DNA of 64,000 nt, from assembly GCA_963822595.1 (NCBI GenBank), contig CAWGIG010000001.1, forward strand, positions 1 to 64,000, in the 5' to 3' direction. The number at the start of each line of letters is the position of its first letter. Position 1 is the first letter of the stretch. Source of the DNA: CAVRUH01 sp963822595 (GTDB taxonomy: Bacteria > Chlamydiota > Chlamydiia > Chlamydiales > Waddliaceae). The notes under the pieces are model-generated. The model made no database searches. It worked only from the letters and a program-made list of their open reading frames with translations, and was not told where the DNA came from. The position numbers were made by a program, and so were the translations under genes. Below, in pieces: positions 34,013 through 41,776 of the stretch.

Positions 34013-34912
34013 TTATAATATAAGTTCCTCTAACCTTGTCACGGCGGCAAGTACATGCTCACGCATGTCGTTGAGTCTTTGATTAACTTCTTGTTGACGT
34101 TGATCATGTATCACCGGCAAAAACTTTAGCGCTACATTGGGTGAAAGATGAGATACTTCCTTAAAGCACGCACCGCAGGCATTGCAATCTATTATGGACA
34201 CCTTCCATATAATGTTGTTATAAATAATACGAATCTTTTCTACAATTTCTTTAATGCGTCCCCTTTTCTCTAGTCGATTAAATTCTCCGAGATATTGTTG
34301 ATGAAAACTAATCATAACATCGATCTTTTCACTAAGCGCATGATTGTCATTCGTTAATGATGCTATTTTTGCTTCGATAGATTCAATTTCCTCTGCAGTT
34401 TTTATTATTCTATGTTGGTTTTGAACTTCGACTGGATACTGCTTAATAGAAAAGGGAACAATAGCTTCTTGTTCTGGCTGTACGCCTTTGATTAATCGCT
34501 TGTCGTCATATTTAGGATATTTTTTAAGTTCACTGTAGTGAGATTCTAAAACATGCGTTTCGAGCTCATTAATGATATTTTGAAATGGAGCCGGATCTAA
34601 AGGTACATAACCGCAGTGTTTATGAATTTCGGGAAATGCTTTAATTCTCTCAATGACTGCCTTTAGCTTTTCAACAATCAAATTTCTCGCTGCCTCGTAC
34701 CCTTCCACAGCTGCCTTGAGCTCAACGGGATGAATCATTTCCAATTGCGTTACCTTAGCTGCCAAAATTCTATTTTCGGATGAAAGCTCCTTAAACATGG
34801 ACGTTAAAGCTCCTTTGATTTCTCCCAATTGAATCCCTACAGAGAGAGTTGTATCATTCATTAAATCATTTATATTCAATGGATTAGGTCTTATGTCAGT
34901 AAATGGTAACAT
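34013..34912 (-). CDS. coiled-coil protein with CxxC motif, paralogue 3 of 3
   Basis: 299 aa, first gene of the tandem trio, ATG 34912 with AAGGA. Contains ELKAAVEGYEAARNLIVEK, KHCGYVPLDPAPF, MISFHQQYLGEFNRLEK, IIYNNIIW, CNACGACF and QRQQEVNQRL. The Cys set here is CNACGAC, giving three close cysteines. The spacing between the three genes is 15 and 31 bp, consistent with duplication inside an operon. Role unknown. Confidence 0.65.
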   Translation of the reverse strand: MLPFTDIRPNPLNINDLMNDTTLSVGIQLGEIKGALTSMFKELSSENRILAAKVTQLEMIHPVELKAAVEGYEAARNLIVEKLKAVIERIKAFPEIHKHCGYVPLDPAPFQNIINELETHVLESHYSELKKYPKYDDKRLIKGVQPEQEAIVPFSIKQYPVEVQNQHRIIKTAEEIESIEAKIASLTNDNHALSEKIDVMISFHQQYLGEFNRLEKRGRIKEIVEKIRIIYNNIIWKVSIIDCNACGACFKEVSHLSPNVALKFLPVIHDQRQQEVNQRLNDMREHVLAAVTRLEELIL

Positions 34913-35097
34913 GCAATTTTCCTTTAATGATTTTTTATAATTGGATCTAAAACCGATTTAATCACAATGATTATATTGAATTACAAAATAAATTCAAAAC
35001 AAAATAGTGTTAAAATAAATTATTATGATTTTTGAAAAATATTAACCTTATGGTATGCATTCATCGCCAATGGTGTCAATTTAAGATAATTTTTATG

Positions 35098-35510
35098 CAC
35101 ACACTGTTTTGAAACACAGAGTTCAAAGAGAACACAGAGAGTAAGAATTTGAAACAGATGCTTGAAACTGAGATCAATTTTAATGATAAACGAAATTAGT
35201 TTCAGTATTAACAGACATTCTATATTAAAATGATCTCAGTTCAAGCATTTAGTTAAAACTCTTCCTAAATAACTCATTTTTCATCGGAGTCAATAATAGA
35301 CGTTAGGCACCCAATTTTCAACGCAGAGACGGGGAGGTTCGCAGAGACGCAGAGGAAGAAAAAGAGAAATAATCATTTTCTTCCTCTGCGTCTCTGCGAA
35401 CCTCCCCGTCTCTGCGTTGAAAATTGGGTGCCTAAGGTCTATCTATGTTATTTCCCGGTAAAGGGACCATAAGGACCTAGATTGCTCTGTGTTTTAAAAT
35501 CAGTTTGTAT
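35098..35510. mobile_element. MITE-like composite element C, ~413 bp
   Basis: The same element as at 23.4-23.8 kb, in opposite orientation: the right end is TTTAAAATCAGTTTGTAT and the left end has ACTGTTTTGAAACACAGAG. The inner palindrome has arms TTAGGCACCCAATTTTCAAC then GCAGAGACGGGGAGG and TTCGCAGAGACGCAGAGG on both sides of a short AT-rich loop, about 75 bp each and close to perfect. The second palindrome (TTGAAACTGAGATCA / TGATCTCAGTTCAAG) lies to its left. It fills much of the 34913-35560 gap; the first ~180 bp of that gap are AT-rich and empty. Confidence 0.75.
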
Positions 35511-35560
35511 ATGACAATTATTTTAAGTTGACGCCATTGAGTTAATCCCCTACCGAAAGG

Positions 35561-37771
35561 TTACTTATTTTCCAGTTGATTTAACCAAATTGCCATATGG
35601 TACAAAAGAGTAGCTTCAGGATACAATTGGATGTCTGCTTCTATAATTTCCTTATACCCAAACTTTTTTTGGAACATCATGTCACTTATAATCTGCATTG
35701 CCTCTTGTCGAATCTCGTAAGATTCATCATTTAATACAGGTATTAAAAGATAGTTCAAAACAGTAGAGCATTGTTTTTCACTCAACTGGGGAACCAATAA
35801 AGATAAGACTCCAAGCCTTTCAAGCGGTCCAATTGCCATCACATATGTAAGATCTAGAAGGGGCAAAAGAATGGTTTCTATCTGCTCCGATGTAAGGCGA
35901 GGTGCTATTCCTTTCAAAAGAGCAACAGAATTTTTGTTTACAATACGAGGCAAGAGGTAATTAATGTCTTCATTGCTAAGCTTTGGAATCAAAATTGTTA
36001 AGCTGTTTGCAATAAGAGTAAAATCTTGAGTTTTATTATCAATGTTTACAATCAAATACTTTAAAAATCTACCGCATTGCTGTTCAGTGATTTTCGATGC
36101 TAGTTTCAAGAGAATACTCAGCGTAAAATTTTCCGCGTTTGAAAAAAATTTTCCTCCAACTTTGGGTAAGTAGTCAAAAAGAACTTCAAAAATGAAATCC
36201 ATATGTTTTTCATTAAACATAGGTTCCAATGACTCAATTGCCTCGAGGGCATTTGTAATCCGAAGATCATTTATTCTATCATCCAAAACCCAAAGTCGTT
36301 CGACAACTAATCTTAAGAACCCCGTGATTTGTTCAGGAGTAAGTCGAGTGGCTAAACCGGATATAAGATAAAAAGCCCCTCGTGAAACAACAAACTCCTC
36401 ACGAATTAAATTTTCATTCATATCCTTTAAAAGACTATTGATTTGTACTGGAGTAAGTTTTGAAGCTATTTTTTTTAACACCCCCAGAGCACCTACAGGT
36501 GCATCTTGGGTTGGACTTGTCAAATGCTTAACAAGTGTAAAAATAATAGCTTCGATATCATTAGCCGTTAAAAGATGGTTTGTCCACATTAAAAAATTAA
36601 AATCGTACCTCGTCAATAAATTTCCATTCAATGTTTTACTCAAGATACCTTGCATTAGGTTAGGCATTTCATCTTGAGTGATTTTAGAGGTTAATTCCTT
36701 TAATATAAACATATGTCTTTCGTAATAAAAACCAACACGTACTTTGATAATGCCTTGTATCAAAACCATACATTGTTTGGGCGCTAAATTAGGCAGCAAA
36801 GCATTTAAGGTATCTATTGGAGATAGCGTTACATCAATACTTGATTGAGATCCAGAGTCTAATAAGTATATGATTAGATCATATGTCTTGGAAATTTGTT
36901 CCGGCGTCATAGAATGTACAATAGAACTTAATACATTAAATCCCGAAAGTCCTTCACGACCTCTTTTATTCGCTATTTCAGTTACAATAGGATCAAAGAT
37001 GCTGCTGATTTGTTCCTTAATGAGTTTTGGAGCTAGGAACTCTAAGCAGAATTTAGCATCAAAATAAAGATCTGCTCTACCGTCGATAATGCAATTTACA
37101 AGGACATTCAAGTCATCCTTAGTTAGCAATGGGACATGATCTGTGAAAGTATAAAGACCCATACGACGAATATTTCTGGGTTTACTCTTTTTTTCAACAT
37201 TGTAACACTCATCGATAATGGTTTTTAGTTTAAAGGTTTTTTGTTGTGATGCAAGAATATCTACTATATCCGTCATTAATTGAAAATTATCTTCTGTATT
37301 TGCAGAATCAATTGACAACTTAATGACAGATTTTACAAATGACTCTAATTGATCTTTAGGAAGCCTAGGAATCAGTTTCATTAAAATGCTCATGTAAGAT
37401 CGAGCAATGAGGGACTTCACTCCTGCTGTTTGGAATGAATCCACAATTTTTTCGATGGGCATAGGAATATTTCTTTGGGAAGAAATGACTAACAAGCCTG
37501 GAATGCGTTCTAACGGATTAAAACTAGGATTTCCCAGAGCATTAAAAATAAGACTCGTTCCAAAATTATCTTTCAAGAAGCTTGGCTTAAAGGACCAGCA
37601 TTGAAGAAGTCTCTTTTGATAATTTACTGTAGTGTTTAATGTAAATATCATCTTTGTAACAAAGATGTAGAATTTGCTGTGAACTCGTCTAAGTGCAAGC
37701 AAATCCTCCGGACTATTCTGTATAAAAATACACTTCAAGGCATCGTTAGAACTGCTTAATAATGAACTCAT
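35561..37771 (-). CDS. F-box-like / HEAT-repeat protein 3
   Basis: The better start is ATG 37771 (GGGGAGAG directly upstream); an in-frame ATG at 37783 is alternative. About 736 aa. The N-terminus (NDALKCIFIQNSPEDLLALRRVHSKFYIFVTK) is a degenerate F-box-like segment lacking the usual LP; LQCWSFKPSFLKD and RIPGLLVISSQRNIPMPIEK link it firmly to the 17.6 and 19.8 kb genes (RVPGLLVISSQKNIQLPIEK). HEAT-like units follow to the C-terminus, ending DIQLYPEATLLYHMAIWLNQ. It stands alone, beside a MITE-like element. Confidence 0.75.
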   Translation of the reverse strand: MSSLLSSSNDALKCIFIQNSPEDLLALRRVHSKFYIFVTKMIFTLNTTVNYQKRLLQCWSFKPSFLKDNFGTSLIFNALGNPSFNPLERIPGLLVISSQRNIPMPIEKIVDSFQTAGVKSLIARSYMSILMKLIPRLPKDQLESFVKSVIKLSIDSANTEDNFQLMTDIVDILASQQKTFKLKTIIDECYNVEKKSKPRNIRRMGLYTFTDHVPLLTKDDLNVLVNCIIDGRADLYFDAKFCLEFLAPKLIKEQISSIFDPIVTEIANKRGREGLSGFNVLSSIVHSMTPEQISKTYDLIIYLLDSGSQSSIDVTLSPIDTLNALLPNLAPKQCMVLIQGIIKVRVGFYYERHMFILKELTSKITQDEMPNLMQGILSKTLNGNLLTRYDFNFLMWTNHLLTANDIEAIIFTLVKHLTSPTQDAPVGALGVLKKIASKLTPVQINSLLKDMNENLIREEFVVSRGAFYLISGLATRLTPEQITGFLRLVVERLWVLDDRINDLRITNALEAIESLEPMFNEKHMDFIFEVLFDYLPKVGGKFFSNAENFTLSILLKLASKITEQQCGRFLKYLIVNIDNKTQDFTLIANSLTILIPKLSNEDINYLLPRIVNKNSVALLKGIAPRLTSEQIETILLPLLDLTYVMAIGPLERLGVLSLLVPQLSEKQCSTVLNYLLIPVLNDESYEIRQEAMQIISDMMFQKKFGYKEIIEADIQLYPEATLLYHMAIWLNQLENK

Positions 37772-37840
37772 CTCTCCCCTCATTTAATGCAGAGCGAATG
37801 ATTATATTGTAGAGCAACATAAAATGAAAACGTAAAGAAA

Positions 37841-38092
37841 TTACTGTTCAATCCAAGCTTTCATGAGGTTTTTAATTTGAGTTTGGTAGGCAACTCCCGA
37901 CATTTTTGATTTAAATTTAAAGGCCTTCAGTAAAGAGGGCTCGACTTTGAGACTAATCGGGTGACATTTCTCCGGGACCTCTGACATCATCTGACGAAAA
38001 TCTTCGAGAAATTCCAGGATTTGTTCAGGGGTTAAATCACGACATCTCTCTACATATTCTTTATTGAAATATTGAATCGGTTTATTCTTCAT
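37841..38092 (-). CDS. ribbon-helix-helix (CopG-like) antitoxin/regulator
   Basis: 83 aa; the C-terminal part HPISLKVEPSLLKAFKFKSK and GVAYQTQIKNLMKAWIEQ is a typical ribbon-helix-helix: one beta strand plus two helices that bind DNA as dimers. Its ATG overlaps the stop of the nucleotidyltransferase gene by 4 bp (ATGA), so the pair is a toxin-antitoxin-like unit. A strong palindrome before the operon is the likely operator. Which partner is toxic is not evident from sequence. Confidence 0.75.
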   Translation of the reverse strand: MKNKPIQYFNKEYVERCRDLTPEQILEFLEDFRQMMSEVPEKCHPISLKVEPSLLKAFKFKSKMSGVAYQTQIKNLMKAWIEQ

Positions 38093-38547
38093 AATTGCTC
38101 CAATGATTTCACATCTTCAAGATCTTGAGGACGGCCCGAAGCCTTTTTCATGGCAATCAGATCTTTTAAAGACAACACCTTGATATTTCCGGAAGGCATT
38201 TTAATGGTTTTAGTACTTGCTTGCGAGAGATCATATGTAATGACGATGTCAACTTCATTGTTCGGGCGTGAAGGATCGTAAAAGTTCCACGCAATCAAGT
38301 GACGATTTTGAATGTATTCATCACGGAAATGATAAACGCTTTTTGCATCCACCGGAATTCTTGAAACCAATCCAAGAGACTTTAATATTTCCTCAGTTTT
38401 TTTTAGATTCTCCAATGTCCATTTAATGACAAAATCGATGTCAATAGTTCCTCTGGGTACCCCATGTAGGGCGACAGCAATACCTCCAACTACCGCATAG
38501 GGAATTTTGGCATCTTCAAAGGCGTTACAAACTTTATTTATAAACAT
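38089..38547 (-). CDS. MNT-type nucleotidyltransferase-fold protein
   Basis: 152 aa. The N-terminus YAVVGGIAVALHGVPRGTIDIDFVI is a minimal nucleotidyltransferase signature (GG, then DID metal ligands Asp38 and Asp40 or so), of the kind found in AbiEii-like and other toxin-antitoxin proteins. A third acidic position may lie in NNEVDIVI. Coupled to a ribbon-helix-helix gene. A role in nucleotide transfer to tRNA or protein is inferred from the fold only. Confidence 0.75.
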   Translation of the reverse strand: MFINKVCNAFEDAKIPYAVVGGIAVALHGVPRGTIDIDFVIKWTLENLKKTEEILKSLGLVSRIPVDAKSVYHFRDEYIQNRHLIAWNFYDPSRPNNEVDIVITYDLSQASTKTIKMPSGNIKVLSLKDLIAMKKASGRPQDLEDVKSLEQL

Positions 38548-38558
38548 GCTTTATCCTG

Positions 38559-38576
38559 GTATATACCGGTATATAC
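38559..38576. promoter_or_regulatory. 18-bp perfect palindrome, RHH operator candidate
   Basis: GTATATACCGGTATATAC lies 12 bp upstream of the nucleotidyltransferase start codon. Perfect symmetry and location are what a CopG-type autorepressor needs. The AT-rich core also overlaps where a -10 box would sit. Confidence 0.6.
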
Positions 38577-38660
38577 TTTATTATAAAGGGGGAACAGATT
38601 ATTTCATAGCATTTTTCCCATGGCTTAATCATCTATCAAACCTGTTACCGAAACCATTTA

Positions 38661-38822
38661 TACTGAAGTGAACTCAAAAATCGGTATTTCGGGCACTTCA
38701 AAGCCCCGGGGTTCAACGATCGCAAGTGCCCTTATATTGTTTAATATTAGGGCACTTGCGATCGTTGAACCGCCGGAGCTTTGAAGTGCCCCAAATACCG
38801 ATTTTTGAGTTCACTTCAGTAT
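38661..38822. repeat. long inverted repeat G (~75-bp arms)
   Basis: TACTGAAGTGAACTCAAAAA, TCGGTATTTCGGGCACTTCAAAG and GTTCAACGATCGCAAGTGCCC are mirrored with few mismatches around a ~15-nt loop. Within each arm, CAAGTGCCC and GGGCACTT repeat the same word in both orientations. The right arm contains the last codons and stop of the adjacent HTH gene, so the element, or its formation, reaches into coding sequence. Confidence 0.85.
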
Positions 38823-39350
38823 AGATCGAACTTGGTTTTCTGTTAAATCGAGAGCGCTGGCTATTTTATAAAGAGTCGTTTGCCTTGGCATGGAGGCAGA
38901 ACGAAAAAACCGGCTGAGAGAAGGTTGTGGTATCCCTGACTTTCTTGCCAATTCACTAATTCCTCCTCGTTTATTTACTTCAGAAAGAAGTTTTTTTTTG
39001 AAAGCCACCACGTCTTTGATTATGGAATCAAGGTCATCAAAATTGATAAACGGCTTCAATTTACTGCGGACAGTTTCTTGAGAAAACTCATCAATTTCTT
39101 CTTGCAAGTCAGCAATAATTTCTTTTCTTTCTTTAGGATCTTTTTCTTTATGCCACATTACCATTAAGTCGTATACGCCTTCGTAGTTAGCCAGAAGAGT
39201 TACTTTATTAGCAAATTCTTCACTTAGACCTGATTTGAGCATTTCCAATGCAATTTTGTAGAATCTGGCTTTTTGCTCCAAAGTAGTGATAAAAGGAACT
39301 ACACCCTTATCCCCACAATCGTCATCGAATATTTTATTTGATAAACTCAT
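38811..39350 (-). CDS. HTH antitoxin (HigA-like) of a TA pair
   Basis: 179 aa, with a C-terminal helix-turn-helix (GGISELARKSGIPQPSLSRF, then TLYKIASALDLTENQV) like the probable addiction-module antidote group. The longer N-terminal part is helical and could wrap the toxin. It overlaps the toxin gene by 4 bp (ATGA). Its last codons fall within inverted repeat G. Confidence 0.75.
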   Translation of the reverse strand: MSLSNKIFDDDCGDKGVVPFITTLEQKARFYKIALEMLKSGLSEEFANKVTLLANYEGVYDLMVMWHKEKDPKERKEIIADLQEEIDEFSQETVRSKLKPFINFDDLDSIIKDVVAFKKKLLSEVNKRGGISELARKSGIPQPSLSRFFRSASMPRQTTLYKIASALDLTENQVRSILK

Positions 39351-39754
39351 AAAAACCCCCTACCGCAATAGTTATTCTCAGCTATTTTCGTAATCTTTAT
39401 CTTCAACCGTGCCATTTTGCGAAAATCTTGACTATTAGTTCCTTTAACATAGGCATCACAAAGAAAGGAATCCGCTTCCAATATAGCAACAAGCAGCCTC
39501 AGTTGAATTTTTCCATTCCCTATATTATGCCATTTCATCTTCCAGCCATGTTTAATAACAACCTGCTCATTTTCCTTAGCGGGCCCCCAAAATTTGCTTT
39601 CTGAAAACTTTGGGTGTTTTGGATACTGTTTAAGGAGTTCTATATCCGGTCGCAATTTCTGCTTATATTCCAGTTTTGTAAACACCTTTTCATGTTTCAA
39701 CTCCAAATATGACTGAAGCGCCCAGTCAGTAATAGTTATGTCCACGTGAACCAC
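39347..39754 (-). CDS. HigB/RelE-like toxin of a TA pair
   Basis: 135 aa; the order toxin first, HTH antitoxin second is the HigBA layout. The core WKMKWHNIGNGKIQLRLLVAI and FLCDAYVKGTNSQDFRKMA has the basic beta-sheet character of RelE/HigB mRNA interferases (Gp49-like), and starts ITITDWALQSYLELK. Assignment to that superfamily is moderately sure, catalytic residues are not individually certain. Direct TATAAC repeats lie just upstream. Confidence 0.6.
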   Translation of the reverse strand: MVHVDITITDWALQSYLELKHEKVFTKLEYKQKLRPDIELLKQYPKHPKFSESKFWGPAKENEQVVIKHGWKMKWHNIGNGKIQLRLLVAILEADSFLCDAYVKGTNSQDFRKMARLKIKITKIAENNYCGRGFL

Positions 39755-39774
39755 ACTCCTTATATATACCCTAT

Positions 39775-39804
39775 TATAACAAAATATAACATTTTATAAC
39801 AATA
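39775..39804. promoter_or_regulatory. three TATAACA direct repeats at 10-bp spacing
   Basis: TATAACA begins at 39775, 39785 and 39795, exactly one helical turn apart, right before the toxin start codon at 39754. This is a good binding-site array for the HTH antitoxin, or the repeats may contribute a -10 box on the plus strand. Confidence 0.45.
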
Positions 39805-39811
39805 TAATGTT

Positions 39812-40763
39812 TCATAGCATTTTTCCCATTGCTAAATCGTGAGGGCTTGGGGGTTCTCCGCTGGGATCGTTAAAAGGCATCTCAACATATCCGTTTTTGC
39901 GATAGAATTTTACTGCATCCGGTCTTGCTTCATCATGGAGCGATACTATACCTTGATTTTTCAACCACTTTTCGCAAAGCTTCAAAAATTCAGAACCTAA
40001 GCCATCCTGACGGTAGGGCTCATCGATGACAATAATTCTCAATGCAGCTCTATGGTTTGGCCAAAGCTGAATATGAGCATACCCAATCATTTCAACGCCC
40101 TTATAAAGGATCATGTGTGCATGTTCTTCGTGATCAAAAGTCCAAGTGTAAGGATCCGATATTGATAATCCATCAAAGAAATATTTCTGCCTTATTTTTT
40201 TTGCAAACTCCCACTCAGCATAGTGAGTGCACTTAACCATTCGATTGCGATTATAGTTTGCTGCCTTGAGGATTTTTCTAATGAATTCATCTTTACCGAG
40301 ATTATATCCGCTAAAGGGTCCAGCCTTTTTTTCATGAGAGGATGGTTCGTCGATCAAATTTAATTTTAGTTGGGCATATTCCGCTAATGCTTCGGGGTGT
40401 TGACGCAAATAGTCCCTGAATAAGAGATTAAGCTCGATTTCCGGATTTCCCTCTTCATAAACATGGAGATTGGCGCTAACATCTTTTTCCCTTTTTGCAA
40501 AGCCGTAATGAAAAGGAATGTTGTATTCCCCTCTTTTATCGTACCCTATTTTTTCGAGTGCAGAGTTTATCGAGGATGGATTTTTAACCACTGCGATTAT
40601 ATCAATCTTAGGCTTGGCAGCAAGTCCGGGTACCGCCGTAGAACCGACATGGTGCACGGCAACACAATTCCCACCTAAAGCTTGTTTGATGGATTTGGCC
40701 TCCACATTCAAACATCTCCGGCCACTTTGGATTGTAAGAACTAACATCAATTTTTTTTATCAT
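39812..40763 (-). pseudogene. GrpB (UPF0157) - GNAT fusion protein, one frameshift
   Basis: The gene begins at ATG 40763 (AAGGA upstream) with MIKKIDVSSYNPKWPEMFE, the classic GrpB start, then shifts near 40707 and continues VEAKSIKQALGG, VHHVGSTAVPGLAAKPKIDI (nucleotidyltransferase-like GrpB signature). After ~165 residues a second domain starts: a GNAT acetyltransferase with RIIVIDEPYRQDGLGSEFL and DAVKFYRKNGY. Removing one T at the junction yields ~317 aa. Both halves occur as separate proteins elsewhere; the fusion pairs two small-molecule or tRNA-modifying type folds. Substrates unknown. Confidence 0.8.
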
Positions 40764-40854
40764 CACATTTTCCTTCATTCAATTGCTTTCACTGAATTCG
40801 CTTAGATTATAGATAAAAAAAACTATTTTTTCTATTAGTAAAATTCCAAAGATA

Positions 40855-40883
40855 TTTACAAAAAACGGTACTTTGTATATTAT
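40855..40883 (+). promoter_or_regulatory. sigma70-type promoter candidate for the 169-aa gene
   Basis: TTTACA at 40855-40860 and TATTAT at 40878-40883 with a 17-bp spacer, preceded by A- and T-tracts that could act as an UP element. The start codon lies 44 bp after the -10 box. Confidence 0.45.
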
Positions 40884-40926
40884 TCTTCTTTACTATTAAT
40901 TTTCAAAAACAAAAAGGAGAGAGAAA

Positions 40927-41436
40927 ATGATTGCAGCAGTTAACGCAGGAATGAACCCTACAGCAGCTCAGCGAGAATTGGCCAACCGAATTGCAGGTCA
41001 TGCGAAGGCCCCTGAAGAAGCGATAAGATCAGTGTTTGAAGGGTTAATCAAAGGCCTACAAGAAATAGGAAAGGTAACCATTGAATCCAATCTTAAAGAA
41101 AGAATTTGGAATCAAGTTTCAAAAGATAAGCTAGTAACAATTAAAGAAACTTTTATCCTTGAATTTTGCAGTAAGATCCTCGGTGGCAGCAATGAAGACA
41201 TTGAAGAAATGCTTGAAGAGCACAAAAGAACAGGATTTATCAAAAACCCTATTCACTCTGCTTACGTAAAAGTAGCCTACCAATTGAATCATGATAACAT
41301 TATTAATGCTGTGTGCGCAAAAGCAAGCAGTATGTCAGAGGAATGGATTCCCGAAGTTGTTGCTGCCTTAGAAAAAGAAGGTATAAAATTACCTGAACCT
41401 AAAAAGACAGAAGCTCCCTCCATCGAAAATAAATAA
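40927..41436 (+). CDS. unknown 169-aa helical protein
   Basis: ATG 40927 with a very strong AAAGGAGAGAG ribosome site and a good promoter, and a hairpin after the stop, so a single-gene transcript. The protein is helical, mildly acidic (NEDIEEMLEEHKRTGF, SMSEEWIPEVVAALEKEG) with no signal peptide or membrane segment. I recognise no family. Strong expression signals suggest an abundant product. Confidence 0.65.
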   Translation: MIAAVNAGMNPTAAQRELANRIAGHAKAPEEAIRSVFEGLIKGLQEIGKVTIESNLKERIWNQVSKDKLVTIKETFILEFCSKILGGSNEDIEEMLEEHKRTGFIKNPIHSAYVKVAYQLNHDNIINAVCAKASSMSEEWIPEVVAALEKEGIKLPEPKKTEAPSIENK

Positions 41437-41455
41437 AGGTAACTCAATTTCCCCC

Positions 41456-41478
41456 GCCGGAGGCTTCTGAACTCCGGC
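41456..41478 (+). terminator. hairpin after the 169-aa gene
   Basis: GCCGGAG / CTCCGGC (7 bp, 9-nt loop) twenty bases after the stop codon, followed by TTTGAAATTTTAG. A plausible intrinsic terminator with an imperfect T-run. Confidence 0.5.
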
Positions 41479-41627
41479 TTTGAAATTTTAGAAAAAGCCA
41501 GATCGGCCTCTTCTACTCACACAATCGTAAGCGTTCGTATTTTACATATCGGTTTTATTAGGGTTAATAATGATTTTTTATAACAAAATGTTATTAAAAT
41601 TTTTATTTACAAATAATTATATTACCT

Positions 41628-41750
41628 TTATAATCAAATATAGAGAACGGACCAATTCACGTTGGCATTTTAAAAGATGCAGTACGGGCCTTAGAAATGC
41701 CTTTAGGTAAACCTAGGCCCAATCTTGTTAAACACCAGCGTCATTCATAA
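41628..41750 (+). other. possible coding remnant in the gap before the kinase gene
   Basis: One frame reads GPIHVGILKDAVRALEMPLG then KPRPNLVKHQRHS and a stop, without start codon or ribosome site. The residue pattern looks protein-like but matches nothing I can name. The rest of the 41479-41776 gap is AT-rich and empty. May be chance. Confidence 0.2.
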
Positions 41751-41776
41751 GATTAACCATATCTTAGGAGAAAGTA

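Noticed and set aside
23375..35510. CRISPR array
   Set aside because: The repeated CGCAGAG words are inverted arms of hairpins, not direct repeats with unique regular spacers, and no cas gene is present.
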